Positions 36,362 to 44,537 of a stretch of DNA of 64,000 bases are shown piece by piece. Made by a program: the position numbers and the translations under genes. Position 1 is the first letter of the stretch, and each line of letters opens with the position of its first letter. The DNA is from Nonomuraea endophytica (lineage in GTDB: Bacteria; Actinomycetota; Actinomycetes; Streptosporangiales; Streptosporangiaceae). The stretch lies in contig NZ_JACHIN010000013.1 in NCBI RefSeq assembly GCF_014203235.1, positions 62,001 through 126,000 on the forward strand, read 5' to 3'. The notes beneath the pieces are model-generated. The model made no database searches. It was not told where the DNA came from and worked only from the letters and a program-made list of their open reading frames with translations.

Positions 36362-37132
36362 GTGGCACCGGTCCTGGCCCTGGAGGGCGTCTCCAAGCGC
36401 TTCGGCGCCGTGCAGGCGCTGTCGGACGTCTCACTGGAGGTCAACTCCGGCGAGGTCCTCGCGCTCGTCGGCGACAACGGCGCGGGCAAGTCCACGATGA
36501 TCAAGGTCATCGCCGGCGTCGGCCCGCCCGACGAGGGGGAGATCCGCTGGCAGGGCCGGCCGGTCACCATCCACAGTCCGAGCGAGGCGCAGTCGCTCGG
36601 CATCGCCACCGTCTACCAGGACCTCGCGCTCTGCGACAACCTCGACGTGGTCGGCAACCTGTTCCTCGGCAACGAGATCCGCCGCCTCGGCGTGCTCGAC
36701 GAGGTCGCCATGGAGAAGCGCTCGCGCGACCTGCTCAACACGCTGTCCATCAAGATCCCGAGCGTGCGGATCCCGGTCGCCTCGCTGTCCGGCGGCCAGC
36801 GCCAGACCGTGGCGATCTCCCGCTCGCTGCTCGGCGAGCCCAAGGTGGTCCTGCTGGACGAGCCCACCGCCGCCCTCGGCGTCGAGCAGACCGCGCAGGT
36901 CCTCGACCTGGTCGAACGGCTGCGCGCCCAAGGACTCGGCGTGATCCTGATCAGCCACAACATGGTCGACGTCAAGGCGGTCGCCGATCGCATCGCCGTG
37001 CTGCGGCTGGGCCGGAACAACGGCGTCTTCGACGCGCGGAGCACCACGCAGGAGGAGATCATCGCCGCGATCACCGGCGCCACGGACAACGCGGTCTCCC
37101 GCCGCCGGGCCCGCTCCGAGGAGGGCGAATGA
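36362..37132 (+). CDS. sugar ABC transporter ATP-binding protein
   Basis: A 256-residue single ABC domain starting with GTG one base after the upstream stop. It has Walker A ALVGDNGAGKSTMIKVIAG, Q-loop VYQDLALCDNL, signature SLSGGQRQTVAIS, and Walker B VVLLDEPTAALG, which is followed by a switch His (LISHNMV). Classical RbsA/XylG proteins have two fused ABC domains of about 500 residues. This is the half-size form common in actinomycetes, expected to work as a homodimer. Its stop overlaps the permease start. Confidence 0.92.
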   Translation: MAPVLALEGVSKRFGAVQALSDVSLEVNSGEVLALVGDNGAGKSTMIKVIAGVGPPDEGEIRWQGRPVTIHSPSEAQSLGIATVYQDLALCDNLDVVGNLFLGNEIRRLGVLDEVAMEKRSRDLLNTLSIKIPSVRIPVASLSGGQRQTVAISRSLLGEPKVVLLDEPTAALGVEQTAQVLDLVERLRAQGLGVILISHNMVDVKAVADRIAVLRLGRNNGVFDARSTTQEEIIAAITGATDNAVSRRRARSEEGE

Positions 37133-38379
37133 CGCAGGAGAAGCCGGCGGGCCCGGCGGGCGAGGCGCAGGTGGACCCCCGGCTGCTGGTGCGCGAGGAG
37201 GGTTTCGCCGGCTACCTCGGCGAGTTCCGGCGCCGGATCAAGGGCGGCGAGCTCGGCCCGCTCCCCGTGATCGTCGGGCTGGTCGTCATCTGGCTCGTCT
37301 TCCAGACGCTCAACGACCGCTTCCTGTCGCCGCAGAATTTGTCCAACCTCAGCGTCGACATCGTCGCCACCGGCCTGATCTCGGTCGGCATCGTCTTCGT
37401 GCTGCTCCTGGGCGAGATCGACCTGTCGGCGGGCGCGGTCAGCGGCGCCTGCGCGGCGGTGCTGGCCGTGCTCAGCGTCGGCCAGGGGTGGGACCCGCTG
37501 CTGTCGATGGTCGTCGCGGTCGCGGTCGGCGGCGCGATGGGCCTGTTCCACGGCTTCTTCTTCGCCAAGATCGGCGTGCCGTCCTTCGTGGTCACGCTGG
37601 CCGGCATGCTCGCCTGGACCGGCTTCCAGCTGTGGGTGCTCGGCCCCAACGGCACCATCAACCTGCCCGACGGCCTGATCTCCAACCTCACCGACACCTA
37701 CTTCGCCTACGTCATCGCCGCCTATGGCCTGGCCGCCGCCGCGACCGCCGGGTTCCTGCTCGTCTCGCTCGTGGGCAACGCCCGCCGCCGCGCCGCCGGC
37801 GTCCCGTCCCGCACGGTCGGCGACATCGTCTTCCGCACCGCGGTGCTGGCCGTCGTGGCGTTCGGCGTGGCCTACGTGCTCAACCTCTACCGGGGCCTGC
37901 CGCTGGCCCTGCTGATCTTCCTGGCCGTCGTGATCGTCACCGACTTCGTCCTGCGGCGCACCAAGTACGGCCGCAGCATCTTCGCGGTCGGCGGCAACAT
38001 CGAGGCCGCCCGGCGGGCTGGCATCAACGTGGCCTTCATCCGCATGTCCGTCTTCGCCATCTCCGGCGCCTTCGCCGCGCTGGGCGGCATCTTCGCCGCC
38101 TCCCGCATCTCCAGCGCCAGCCAGGCCACCGGGCAGAGCAACGTGCTCATGATGGCCATCGCGGCGGCCGTCATCGGCGGCACCTCGTTGTTCGGCGGCC
38201 GGGGCAGCACCTACTCGGCTCTGCTCGGCATGCTGGTCATCCAGTCGATCGCCTCGGGCATGGCGCTGCAGGGGGTGAGCAACGCGATCCAGTTCATCGT
38301 GACCGGAGCGGTGCTGCTGGCCGCCGTGGTCATCGACTCGGTCAGCCGCCGCAGCCAGAAGGCCAGCGGCCGCGCCTGA
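37129..38379 (+). CDS. sugar ABC transporter permease (XylH/RbsC-like)
   Basis: A 416-residue membrane protein whose ATG overlaps the ATPase stop. Many hydrophobic helices are visible (LPVIVGLVVIWLVFQTL; LISVGIVFVLLLGEIDLSAG). GEIDLSAGAVSG and VALTIIGGTS-like AAAVIGGTSLFGGRGSTYSA are RbsC/XylH signatures. It is longer than RbsC (about 320) because of a cytoplasmic N-terminus of about 45 residues and an inserted hydrophobic region near residues 195-265, both typical of XylH-type permeases. It completes the importer; the cognate regulator is not in the window. Confidence 0.9.
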   Translation: MTQEKPAGPAGEAQVDPRLLVREEGFAGYLGEFRRRIKGGELGPLPVIVGLVVIWLVFQTLNDRFLSPQNLSNLSVDIVATGLISVGIVFVLLLGEIDLSAGAVSGACAAVLAVLSVGQGWDPLLSMVVAVAVGGAMGLFHGFFFAKIGVPSFVVTLAGMLAWTGFQLWVLGPNGTINLPDGLISNLTDTYFAYVIAAYGLAAAATAGFLLVSLVGNARRRAAGVPSRTVGDIVFRTAVLAVVAFGVAYVLNLYRGLPLALLIFLAVVIVTDFVLRRTKYGRSIFAVGGNIEAARRAGINVAFIRMSVFAISGAFAALGGIFAASRISSASQATGQSNVLMMAIAAAVIGGTSLFGGRGSTYSALLGMLVIQSIASGMALQGVSNAIQFIVTGAVLLAAVVIDSVSRRSQKASGRA

Positions 38380-38388
38380 CCACCGCGC

Positions 38389-38820
38389 TCACGGCCGCAC
38401 GGTCTGGATGCGGGTGGTGGCGGTGGCGACGGCGACCTGCTCGCCATCGGGGGCGACGAGCTCACCGGCCAGGAACGCGACGCCCCCGCCGCGCCCGACC
38501 ACGCGCCCGTGCCCCACGAGACGGCCGGGCCGGGCCGGTCGCAGGAACTGCACGTGCAGGTCGAGCGTGGGTGCGAACTGGTCGGGCGCGAGCGTGGCGA
38601 CCAGCGCCGGGCCCAGGGTGTCGTCGAGCATGGCGGCCAGGAAGCCGCCCTGGATCGCCCCCACCGGATTGGTGAACCGCTCGTCGGCCCGGAAGGCCAC
38701 CGAGATCGTGCCCTGACCGGGGTCGACCGTGATCAGCTCCCAGCCCAGCAGCGCGGCGGCCTGCGGCGGGTCGGCCCGACCGGCCAGCACGTCCCAGAAG
38801 GGGCCCTTCCGATGTTCCAT
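38389..38820 (-). CDS. PaaI-like hotdog-fold thioesterase
   Basis: A 143-residue single hotdog domain. The PaaI-type active-site helix is NPVGAIQGGFLAAMLDDTLG, with the Asp in the expected place but Gln rather than His in the GxxHGG-like turn. TLDLHVQFLRPARPGRL is the conserved strand pair, followed by AGELVAPDGEQVAVATATT. Such enzymes hydrolyse aryl- or acyl-CoA esters. It is a single gene convergent with the sugar permease (9-bp gap). Confidence 0.85.
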   Translation of the reverse strand: MEHRKGPFWDVLAGRADPPQAAALLGWELITVDPGQGTISVAFRADERFTNPVGAIQGGFLAAMLDDTLGPALVATLAPDQFAPTLDLHVQFLRPARPGRLVGHGRVVGRGGGVAFLAGELVAPDGEQVAVATATTRIQTVRP

Positions 38821-38855
38821 GGTTCGCCATTGAACACGCCGTCACCGACAGATTC

Positions 38856-40298
38856 TCACGGCCGGGTCAGGGCGCGGGCGGCCGCGGCCGCGATGGTGGT
38901 CACCAGGGCCCACCCGGCCACGATCACCATCAGGCTGACCGCCTTGGCCAGGCCCACCGGGTTCCAGACGCCGTCGTGGCCCAGGTTGGCGAGCGGGATC
39001 AGCAGATCGAGGGTGTAGAGGAACGGATCCCAGGCCGGATGCTCACCGGCCTTGATCGGGCACAGGGACGGGCAGCTGACCGTGGCGAAGTAGACCGTCC
39101 CCGCCGCCAGGATCGCCGCGAACGCCACGACGGCCCGCCACGGCTGGAAGCCGTACCCGAGCACGAGGTCCTGCAGCGCGCCCCACGCCCGCGCGAGGCC
39201 GCCCCGCGCCCGCGAGGTACGGCGCAGCTTCTCCCGCAGCACGCGCCCGGCCTCCCGGTGCAGGCCGACGGCGCGGTAGGCGGCGGCGAGCTGCTCGTAG
39301 GGCTGTGGTGTGCTCGGCGCGGCTCCGCGTTCCAGCCAGGCCAGGCGCTCGTCGGCGCACTCCGGTGACAGGGGGTGGAGCCGCTGGTAGGCGAAGCCGT
39401 CCAGGTCGGTCTCGTGGCCGGCGCCGGGCTGGTCGGCGTACGCGGTGATGCGGGCATTGCGCAGCGAGAGGCGGCCGGAGCTGTCGGGCGAGGGGGTGAC
39501 GACGGCGGTGGCCACCTCCGCGTCCGTCAGGTCGATCATCATGGGGTCGGACGGAGGGCGGATGACGACGGCGTCGAGGTCGAGCTCCCCGGTGATCCGG
39601 GCGGCGCGCAGGCTGAGCGGGCCGCCGATCTCGGCCGTGGCGAGGCAGGCGTAGCCGATGACGGCGCCCCTGGCCCACACGCCGTCGCCGATCCTGGCGC
39701 CGTGCAGGTCGAGGCCGCCGAGCTGGGCGCCGACCAGGTCGAGCTCGCCGCCGATGGTGAGGCCGGGCTCGACGTCGTCGTGGCGCGGGGAGCCGCGGCC
39801 GTTGAGCCAGCCGCCGGTGACGGCGAGGTTGGCGTTGAGGAACCCGGCGACGCGGGTGCGGTCCAGGTCGATGTCGATGTCGACGCGGGCGCCCTGGATC
39901 CAGAGGTTCCCGTCGAGCTCCGCGTCGCGCATCATGAACGTCCGGGCCCTGAGCAGCTCCGCCGACAGTTCCGGGAGGTGGGAGTCGTTGAGGCAGATCG
40001 CGCCGGCCGTCGCCGTGGTCAGGTTCACGCCGTGCTCGAACGTGCAGCCCACCAGGGCCAGCGCGGGCTCGATGACGGCGCCTTCCAGGTCGAGACGGCC
40101 CTGGATCTCGGCTCCGGTGAGCTTCAGCGCGGCGACCCTGCCGGGCAGCGCGTCCGGGCCGTGCAGGAGGAGTTCGGCGACGACGTCCGCGCGGACCTTG
40201 CGCTCGGCCTCGTCCAGGGCGGCGAGGTCGAGCTCGGCGCCCTGGCGGAAGGCGTGCCAGAGGCGGGTCTCCGCGGCGTTCCAGTCCGTTGGGGGCAC
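38856..40298 (-). CDS. membrane-anchored pentapeptide-like beta-helix protein
   Basis: A 480-residue protein. Residues about 55-290 are leucine/alanine-rich short repeats typical of a right-handed beta-helix (LKLTGAEIQGRLDLEGAVIE; ELDLVGAQLGGLDLHGARIG; GPLSLRAARITGELDLDAV). About 290-390 are helical. The end has two or three membrane helices (AVVAFAAILAAGTVYFATV; AVSLMVIVAGWALVTTIAAA) around a loop with three cysteines. Actinomycete databases often label such proteins membrane-associated oxidoreductase, but I see no cofactor motif and would not assign an activity. It is divergent from the DUF1445-like gene. Confidence 0.75.
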   Translation of the reverse strand: MPPTDWNAAETRLWHAFRQGAELDLAALDEAERKVRADVVAELLLHGPDALPGRVAALKLTGAEIQGRLDLEGAVIEPALALVGCTFEHGVNLTTATAGAICLNDSHLPELSAELLRARTFMMRDAELDGNLWIQGARVDIDIDLDRTRVAGFLNANLAVTGGWLNGRGSPRHDDVEPGLTIGGELDLVGAQLGGLDLHGARIGDGVWARGAVIGYACLATAEIGGPLSLRAARITGELDLDAVVIRPPSDPMMIDLTDAEVATAVVTPSPDSSGRLSLRNARITAYADQPGAGHETDLDGFAYQRLHPLSPECADERLAWLERGAAPSTPQPYEQLAAAYRAVGLHREAGRVLREKLRRTSRARGGLARAWGALQDLVLGYGFQPWRAVVAFAAILAAGTVYFATVSCPSLCPIKAGEHPAWDPFLYTLDLLIPLANLGHDGVWNPVGLAKAVSLMVIVAGWALVTTIAAAAARALTRP

Positions 40299-40345
40299 GA
40301 GTCACTTTCTACTCGCGCCCGACCGAAAAGCCCAGGGGAGATGAC

Positions 40346-41119
40346 GTGCGGGAATCGGAGCTCAGCCCGGCGCGGGCGCGGGACAGGTTCAGGCAGGGGG
40401 AGCGGGTCCCGACGGCGGGCTGGTGCGCGGGCTGGACGCAGGCGAACCTCATCGCGCTGCCCTCCCGGCACGCCGGTGACTTCCTGCGCTTCACCGAGCG
40501 CAACCCCAAACCATGCCCCGTCCTGGACGTGAGCGAACCGGGCGCCACCGCCACCCGCCTGTTCCCCGGCGACCTCCGTACCGACCTGCCCGGATACCGG
40601 GTCTACCGAGACGGCCACGCGGTCAAGGACGCAGCGGACGTGGTGGCCGACTGGCGCGAGGACCTGGTCGCGTTCCTGCTCGGCTGCAGCTTCACCTTTG
40701 AGGCGGCGCTGATGGCGGCGGGCATTCCGATGAGGCACGTCGAGCTGGGCGTGAACGTGCCGATGTACCGCACCGTCGTGGCCTGCGAGCCGGCCGGCGT
40801 CTTCGCGGGGCCGCTGGTCGTCTCGATGCGGCCCATCCCGGAGGAGCTCGTGGCCGCCGCGCGGGAGATCACCGGCCGCTACCCGGCGGTCCACGGTGCG
40901 CCCGTGCACGTGGGGGATCCGATGGCTTTGGGGATCCAAGACCTGAAAAATCCGGACTTCGGGGATCAGGTGCCGCTGCGGCCGGGGGAGGTGCCGGTGT
41001 TCTGGGCCTGCGGCGTGACGCCCCAGCTCGCGCTCGGCGCCGTGGACTTCGCCATCGGCCACCTGCCCGGCCACATGGCGATCATCGACGCGCGCGACGA
41101 GGACTTTCGAGTGACCTAG
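40346..41119 (+). CDS. DUF1445 / putative hydro-lyase (D-glutamate cyclase-like)
   Basis: A 257-residue protein from the GTG at 40346, with GGGGAG 5 bases upstream. It matches the YcsI/DUF1445 family: TAGWCAGWTQANLIALPSRH near the start, CPVLDVSEPG, FLLGCSFTFEAALMAAGIP, GPLVVSMRPI, PVFWACGVTPQLAL and the ending FAIGHLPGHMAIIDARDEDF. The family is close to D-glutamate cyclase, and the GCSFTFE stretch is its signature. Length is normal. Its 3' end overlaps the convergent UvrA-like gene by 38 bp. Confidence 0.88.
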   Translation: MRESELSPARARDRFRQGERVPTAGWCAGWTQANLIALPSRHAGDFLRFTERNPKPCPVLDVSEPGATATRLFPGDLRTDLPGYRVYRDGHAVKDAADVVADWREDLVAFLLGCSFTFEAALMAAGIPMRHVELGVNVPMYRTVVACEPAGVFAGPLVVSMRPIPEELVAAAREITGRYPAVHGAPVHVGDPMALGIQDLKNPDFGDQVPLRPGEVPVFWACGVTPQLALGAVDFAIGHLPGHMAIIDARDEDFRVT

Positions 41120-43253
41120 CCAGGTGCTTCGCCGTGTGGGTGGAGGCGTGGACGAGCTCGGCCGGCGTGCCGGTGAACACCACCCGGCCGCCGTGCTGGC
41201 CCGCCTCCGGCCCCATGTCGATCACCCAGTCGGCGTGCTTGACCACGTCCAGGTCGTGCTCCACCACGATCACCGTGTTGCCGCCGTCGACCAGCCGGTC
41301 CAGCAGCGCCAGCAGCGTGTCCACGTCGGCCATGTGCAGCCCGGTCGTCGGCTCGTCGAAGACGTACACGTTGCCGCTCTCGCGCAGCCGGTGGGCCAGC
41401 TTGAGCCGCTGCCGCTCGCCGCCCGACAGCGTGCTCAGCGGCTGCCCGACGGTCAGGTACCCGAGGCCGAGCTCGCTCAGCGCGCCGAACATGCCGAACA
41501 CGCCGTCGGCCTCCTCGGCCGTCATCGCCAGCACGTCGGCGATCGTGCGGCCCTCGTAGAGGTAGGACAGGGCCGTCGGGTTGTAGCGGCTGCCGCCGCA
41601 GGTGTCGCAGACCGAGGTGACCGGGTCCATGAACGCGAGGTCGGTCTTGATCACGCCCTTGCCCTCGCAGGCCGGGCAGGCGCCCAGCGCGTTGAAGCTG
41701 AACCAGCCGGGCTCCACGCCGTTGGCGGTGGCGAAGAGCTTGCGGATGGCGTCCATGGCGTTGAGGTAGGTGGCGGGCGTGGAGCGGATCGAGCCGCCGA
41801 TCTGCGACTGGTCGATCGCGATGCCGTCGGCGAAGGCCATCAGCGTGCTCTTGCCCGATCCGGCCACGCCGGTGACCGCCGTCAGCACGCCCAGCGGGAC
41901 GCGTACCGAGACGTCGTGGAGGTTGTGGCGGGAGGCGCCCGTGATCGTCATCCAGTCCGACGGCGCGCGCACCTCCGGCTTGAGCCCGGTGGTGCGGCGC
42001 AGCATGCGGCCGGTGAGCGTCCTGGCCGCGCGCAGGCCCGCCACGCTGCCCTCGTAGACGACCTCGCCGCCGGACGTGCCGGCCCGCGGGCCCATGTCCA
42101 CCACGTGGTCGGCCAGTTCGATGATGTCGCGGTCGTGCTCGACCACGATCACCGTGTTGCCGCTGTCGCGCAGCTCCAGCAGCAGCTCGCCGAGCAGGTG
42201 CACGTCGCGCGGGTGCAGGCCGACGCTCGGCTCGTCGAAGATGTAGGTGAGCCCGCTCAGCGAGCTGCCCAGGTGGCGCACGGTCTTCAGGCGCTGCGCC
42301 TCGCCGCCGCTCAGCGTGCCGGTCTGCCGGTCGAGGCTGAGGTAGCCGAGGCCGACCGCCTCGATGCGGCGCAGCGCCGCCACGGCCGGGCCGGCGACCG
42401 GGTTGCCGAGGCCCTCCAGCACGACGATCAGATCGGCGACCTCCATCGCGGCGTAGTCGGCGATGTTGTGCTCACCGATGCGCGAGTCCAGCGCCGCCCG
42501 GTTGAGCCGGGCGCCGCCGCAGGTCCGGCACGGGCCCTCGGCCAGCATCTTCTTCGCCGACACCAGCTCCTTGTCGCGCTTGAGGTAGAGGCGGTTGAAG
42601 CGGTCGGCCACGCCCTCGTAGGTGCCGCGCTCCAGCTTGAAGCTCTCGCCGTGGAGCAACTGGTGGGTCTCCTCCGGCGTGAACTCGCCGACCGGCTTGT
42701 CCATGTCGAACAGGCCGGACTGCTCATACAGCTTCCACGTCCACGACCCCACCGACCACAGCCGCAGCGCGCCGTCGTTGAGCGACAGCGTCTTGTCGAT
42801 GGCCAGGTCAAGGTCGAGCTGGACGGTCTTGCCCAGGCCGTCGCACTCGGGGCACATGCCCTGGGGGTCGTTGAAGGAGTAGGCGGTCGCCGGGCCCGCG
42901 GACGGCCTGCCGTACCGGGAGAAGAGCACGCGCAAGATGGGGTGGATCTCCGTCATGGTGCCGACGGTCGAGCGCGCGTTGCCGCCGACCGGCTTCTGGT
43001 CGACGACGACGGCGGGCGTCAGGTGGGCCAGCCGCTCGGCGCGCGGCCGCTCGAACTTGGGCAGCCGGTTGCGGATGAACGCGTTGTAGGTCGCGTTCAT
43101 CTGCCGCTGCGACTCGGTGGCGATCGTGCCGAACACCACCGACGACTTGCCCGAGCCCGACACGCCGGTGAAGACGGTCAGGCGCTCCTTGGGCAGGCTC
43201 AGCGAGATGTCCTTGAGGTTGTTCTGCTTCAGTCCGGCCAGAATGATGTCCAC
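41082..43253 (-). CDS. UvrA-like ABC ATPase (drug-resistance/DrrC type)
   Basis: A 723-residue protein starting with GTG at 43253 behind GAGGAG. It has two ABC domains: Walker A FTGVSGSGKSSVVFG and TAVTGVAGSGKSTLMAF, signatures GTLSGGEAQRLKTV and STLSGGERQRLKLA, and Walker B TYIFDEPSVGLHP and VYVFDEPTTGLHM. Zinc-binding CxxC pairs are present (MCPECDG, PCRTCGG, CPACEGK, CDTCGGS). It is about 200 residues shorter than housekeeping UvrA and lacks much of the UvrB-binding region, as in UvrA2/DrrC proteins linked to resistance to DNA-binding drugs. The divergent TetR gene and shared operators suggest induction by a compound. Confidence 0.9.
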   Translation of the reverse strand: MDIILAGLKQNNLKDISLSLPKERLTVFTGVSGSGKSSVVFGTIATESQRQMNATYNAFIRNRLPKFERPRAERLAHLTPAVVVDQKPVGGNARSTVGTMTEIHPILRVLFSRYGRPSAGPATAYSFNDPQGMCPECDGLGKTVQLDLDLAIDKTLSLNDGALRLWSVGSWTWKLYEQSGLFDMDKPVGEFTPEETHQLLHGESFKLERGTYEGVADRFNRLYLKRDKELVSAKKMLAEGPCRTCGGARLNRAALDSRIGEHNIADYAAMEVADLIVVLEGLGNPVAGPAVAALRRIEAVGLGYLSLDRQTGTLSGGEAQRLKTVRHLGSSLSGLTYIFDEPSVGLHPRDVHLLGELLLELRDSGNTVIVVEHDRDIIELADHVVDMGPRAGTSGGEVVYEGSVAGLRAARTLTGRMLRRTTGLKPEVRAPSDWMTITGASRHNLHDVSVRVPLGVLTAVTGVAGSGKSTLMAFADGIAIDQSQIGGSIRSTPATYLNAMDAIRKLFATANGVEPGWFSFNALGACPACEGKGVIKTDLAFMDPVTSVCDTCGGSRYNPTALSYLYEGRTIADVLAMTAEEADGVFGMFGALSELGLGYLTVGQPLSTLSGGERQRLKLAHRLRESGNVYVFDEPTTGLHMADVDTLLALLDRLVDGGNTVIVVEHDLDVVKHADWVIDMGPEAGQHGGRVVFTGTPAELVHASTHTAKHLARSLESPRRARR

Positions 43254-43265
43254 GGGGAACTCCTC

Positions 43266-43298
43266 ATAGCTTTAGCTACTACCTATAGCTTATGCTAT
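43266..43298. promoter_or_regulatory. tandem ATAGC-N4-GCTAT operators
   Basis: ATAGC-TTTA-GCTAC (43266-43279) and ATAGC-TTAT-GCTAT (43285-43298) stand 19 bp apart in the 43-bp gap between the divergent UvrA-like and TetR genes; the second overlaps the TetR start codon. They are the likely TetR binding sites. Confidence 0.6.
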
Positions 43299-43914
43299 GG
43301 CTGTGACAGACCGTCGAGCCCGCCGCCGGACCGAGACCCAGGAGGAGATCCTGCGGATCTCCCTGGAGGTGATGGCCGCCGACGGCGTGGCCGCGCTGAG
43401 CATGGCCACCGTCGCCAGACGGCTCGGCATTCAGCCGCCCTCGCTGTACAAGTACTTCCCGTCGCGGGCCGCGATCTACGACGCGCTCTTCGAGCACGGG
43501 CAGAAGGGCTATCTCGACGCGGTACGGCAGGCCGCCGAAGGCATGGAACCGGGCCTGGCCGCCATGGGCGCCTCCCTGGAGGCCGGAGCCCGCTGGATCA
43601 TGGCCAACCAGATCCTCGCCCAGCTCCTGTTCTGGCGCCCGGTGCCCGGATTCACCCCATCGGAGCAGGCCTACGCCCCGGCCCTCGCCATCCGCCGGCA
43701 CTTCGCCATGCTGGTCGAGGGCGCGGTCGCCCGCGGCGAGCTCGCCCCCGAGGCCGCGGAGGAGGAGGGCCTGGCCTTGGCCGCGAGCCTGATCGCCGGC
43801 GTCGTCTCCCAGCAGCTCGCCAACCAGCCGGACGCCTCCTACGAGGACGGCGTCTTCATGCGCCTGGTCCCGCGCCTGCCCGAGGTGTTCGCGGGGGCAT
43901 ACCCGCCGCGGTGA
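43297..43914 (+). CDS. TetR-family repressor
   Basis: A 205-residue protein. The N-terminal HTH is EEILRISLEVMAADGVAALS, then MATVARRLGIQPPSLYKYFP, standard TetR. The C-terminal part resembles the TetR_C domain of the WHG type (ARWIMANQILAQLLFWRPVP). No ribosome site precedes the ATG at 43297, and the operator overlaps it, so the mRNA may be leaderless or start at the GTG two codons later. It probably represses itself and the divergent UvrA-like gene. Its last 59 bp overlap the convergent kinase gene. Confidence 0.88.
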   Translation: MAVTDRRARRRTETQEEILRISLEVMAADGVAALSMATVARRLGIQPPSLYKYFPSRAAIYDALFEHGQKGYLDAVRQAAEGMEPGLAAMGASLEAGARWIMANQILAQLLFWRPVPGFTPSEQAYAPALAIRRHFAMLVEGAVARGELAPEAAEEEGLALAASLIAGVVSQQLANQPDASYEDGVFMRLVPRLPEVFAGAYPPR

Positions 43915-44452
43915 GCTGGTCGCCGACCGCGGGCGCGCCCCGCCGGTTGTCGATCTCCAGATACGGAACGGCCGGCGGCTCGTCCACCCGGATCGCCACC
44001 AGATAGTCCTCGAACGCCCCCAGCTTGCCCGCGTCCCGCTCCAGACCCCGGGCCACCAGCCGCTCACGCAACGTCGGCCCGTCCGAGCGCACCCACACCA
44101 GCCGCGCCGGGCCGCCGCCGAGCTCCTCCACCCAGCGCTCCCACAACCCGGCCGAGTGCACCTGCGAGGTGAACGGCCCGTCCAGCATCACCGGGCAGCC
44201 GTGGCCCCTGATCGTGCGGGCCAGCCTGGTCAGGCCTGCGTACTCGTGCCGCTTGACGTGCTCGTCGTACCAGGGGCCCTCGCGCTCGCCGGGCGGCCGG
44301 CCGTACGCGCGGAGGGTCTCGGTGACGAAGCCGCCGTAAACGGTGTCCTTGTCCAGCAGCGCCGGGACCGGCGTCAGCCGGGCCAGGAGCGCGGCGGCGA
44401 CGGTGGACTTGCCCGCGCCCGGCGGGCCGCTGATCACCCAGACAGGAACCAC
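43856..44452 (-). CDS. P-loop kinase-like protein (AAA_33 type)
   Basis: A 198-residue protein from a GTG at 44452 (VVPVWVISGPPGAGKSTVAA), with Walker A in the first 20 residues. Other kinase-like elements are LLDKDTVYGGFV, CPVMLDGPFTSQVHSAGLW and a lid-like LRERLVARGLERDAGKL. It resembles small nucleotide or antibiotic kinases of the zeta-toxin/AAA_33 group, with unknown substrate. The frame is open much further upstream but runs antisense to secY. The last 19 codons overlap the TetR gene, so its true C-terminus may end earlier in function. Confidence 0.75.
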   Translation of the reverse strand: MVPVWVISGPPGAGKSTVAAALLARLTPVPALLDKDTVYGGFVTETLRAYGRPPGEREGPWYDEHVKRHEYAGLTRLARTIRGHGCPVMLDGPFTSQVHSAGLWERWVEELGGGPARLVWVRSDGPTLRERLVARGLERDAGKLGAFEDYLVAIRVDEPPAVPYLEIDNRRGAPAVGDQLTAAGMPPRTPRAGAGPGA

Positions 44453-44537
44453 GAGGTCAGAGCCTACGCGGATCTGCGTACCCGACAGCCTCCTGCCGTC
44501 GGACGCCGTTGACGCGGCGCGTGGCCAGACTCGGCGC

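Noticed and set aside
39043..40305. Second minus-strand frame over the beta-helix gene
   Set aside because: Arg/Pro-rich shadow frame; the frame 38856-40298 has the repeats and membrane helices.
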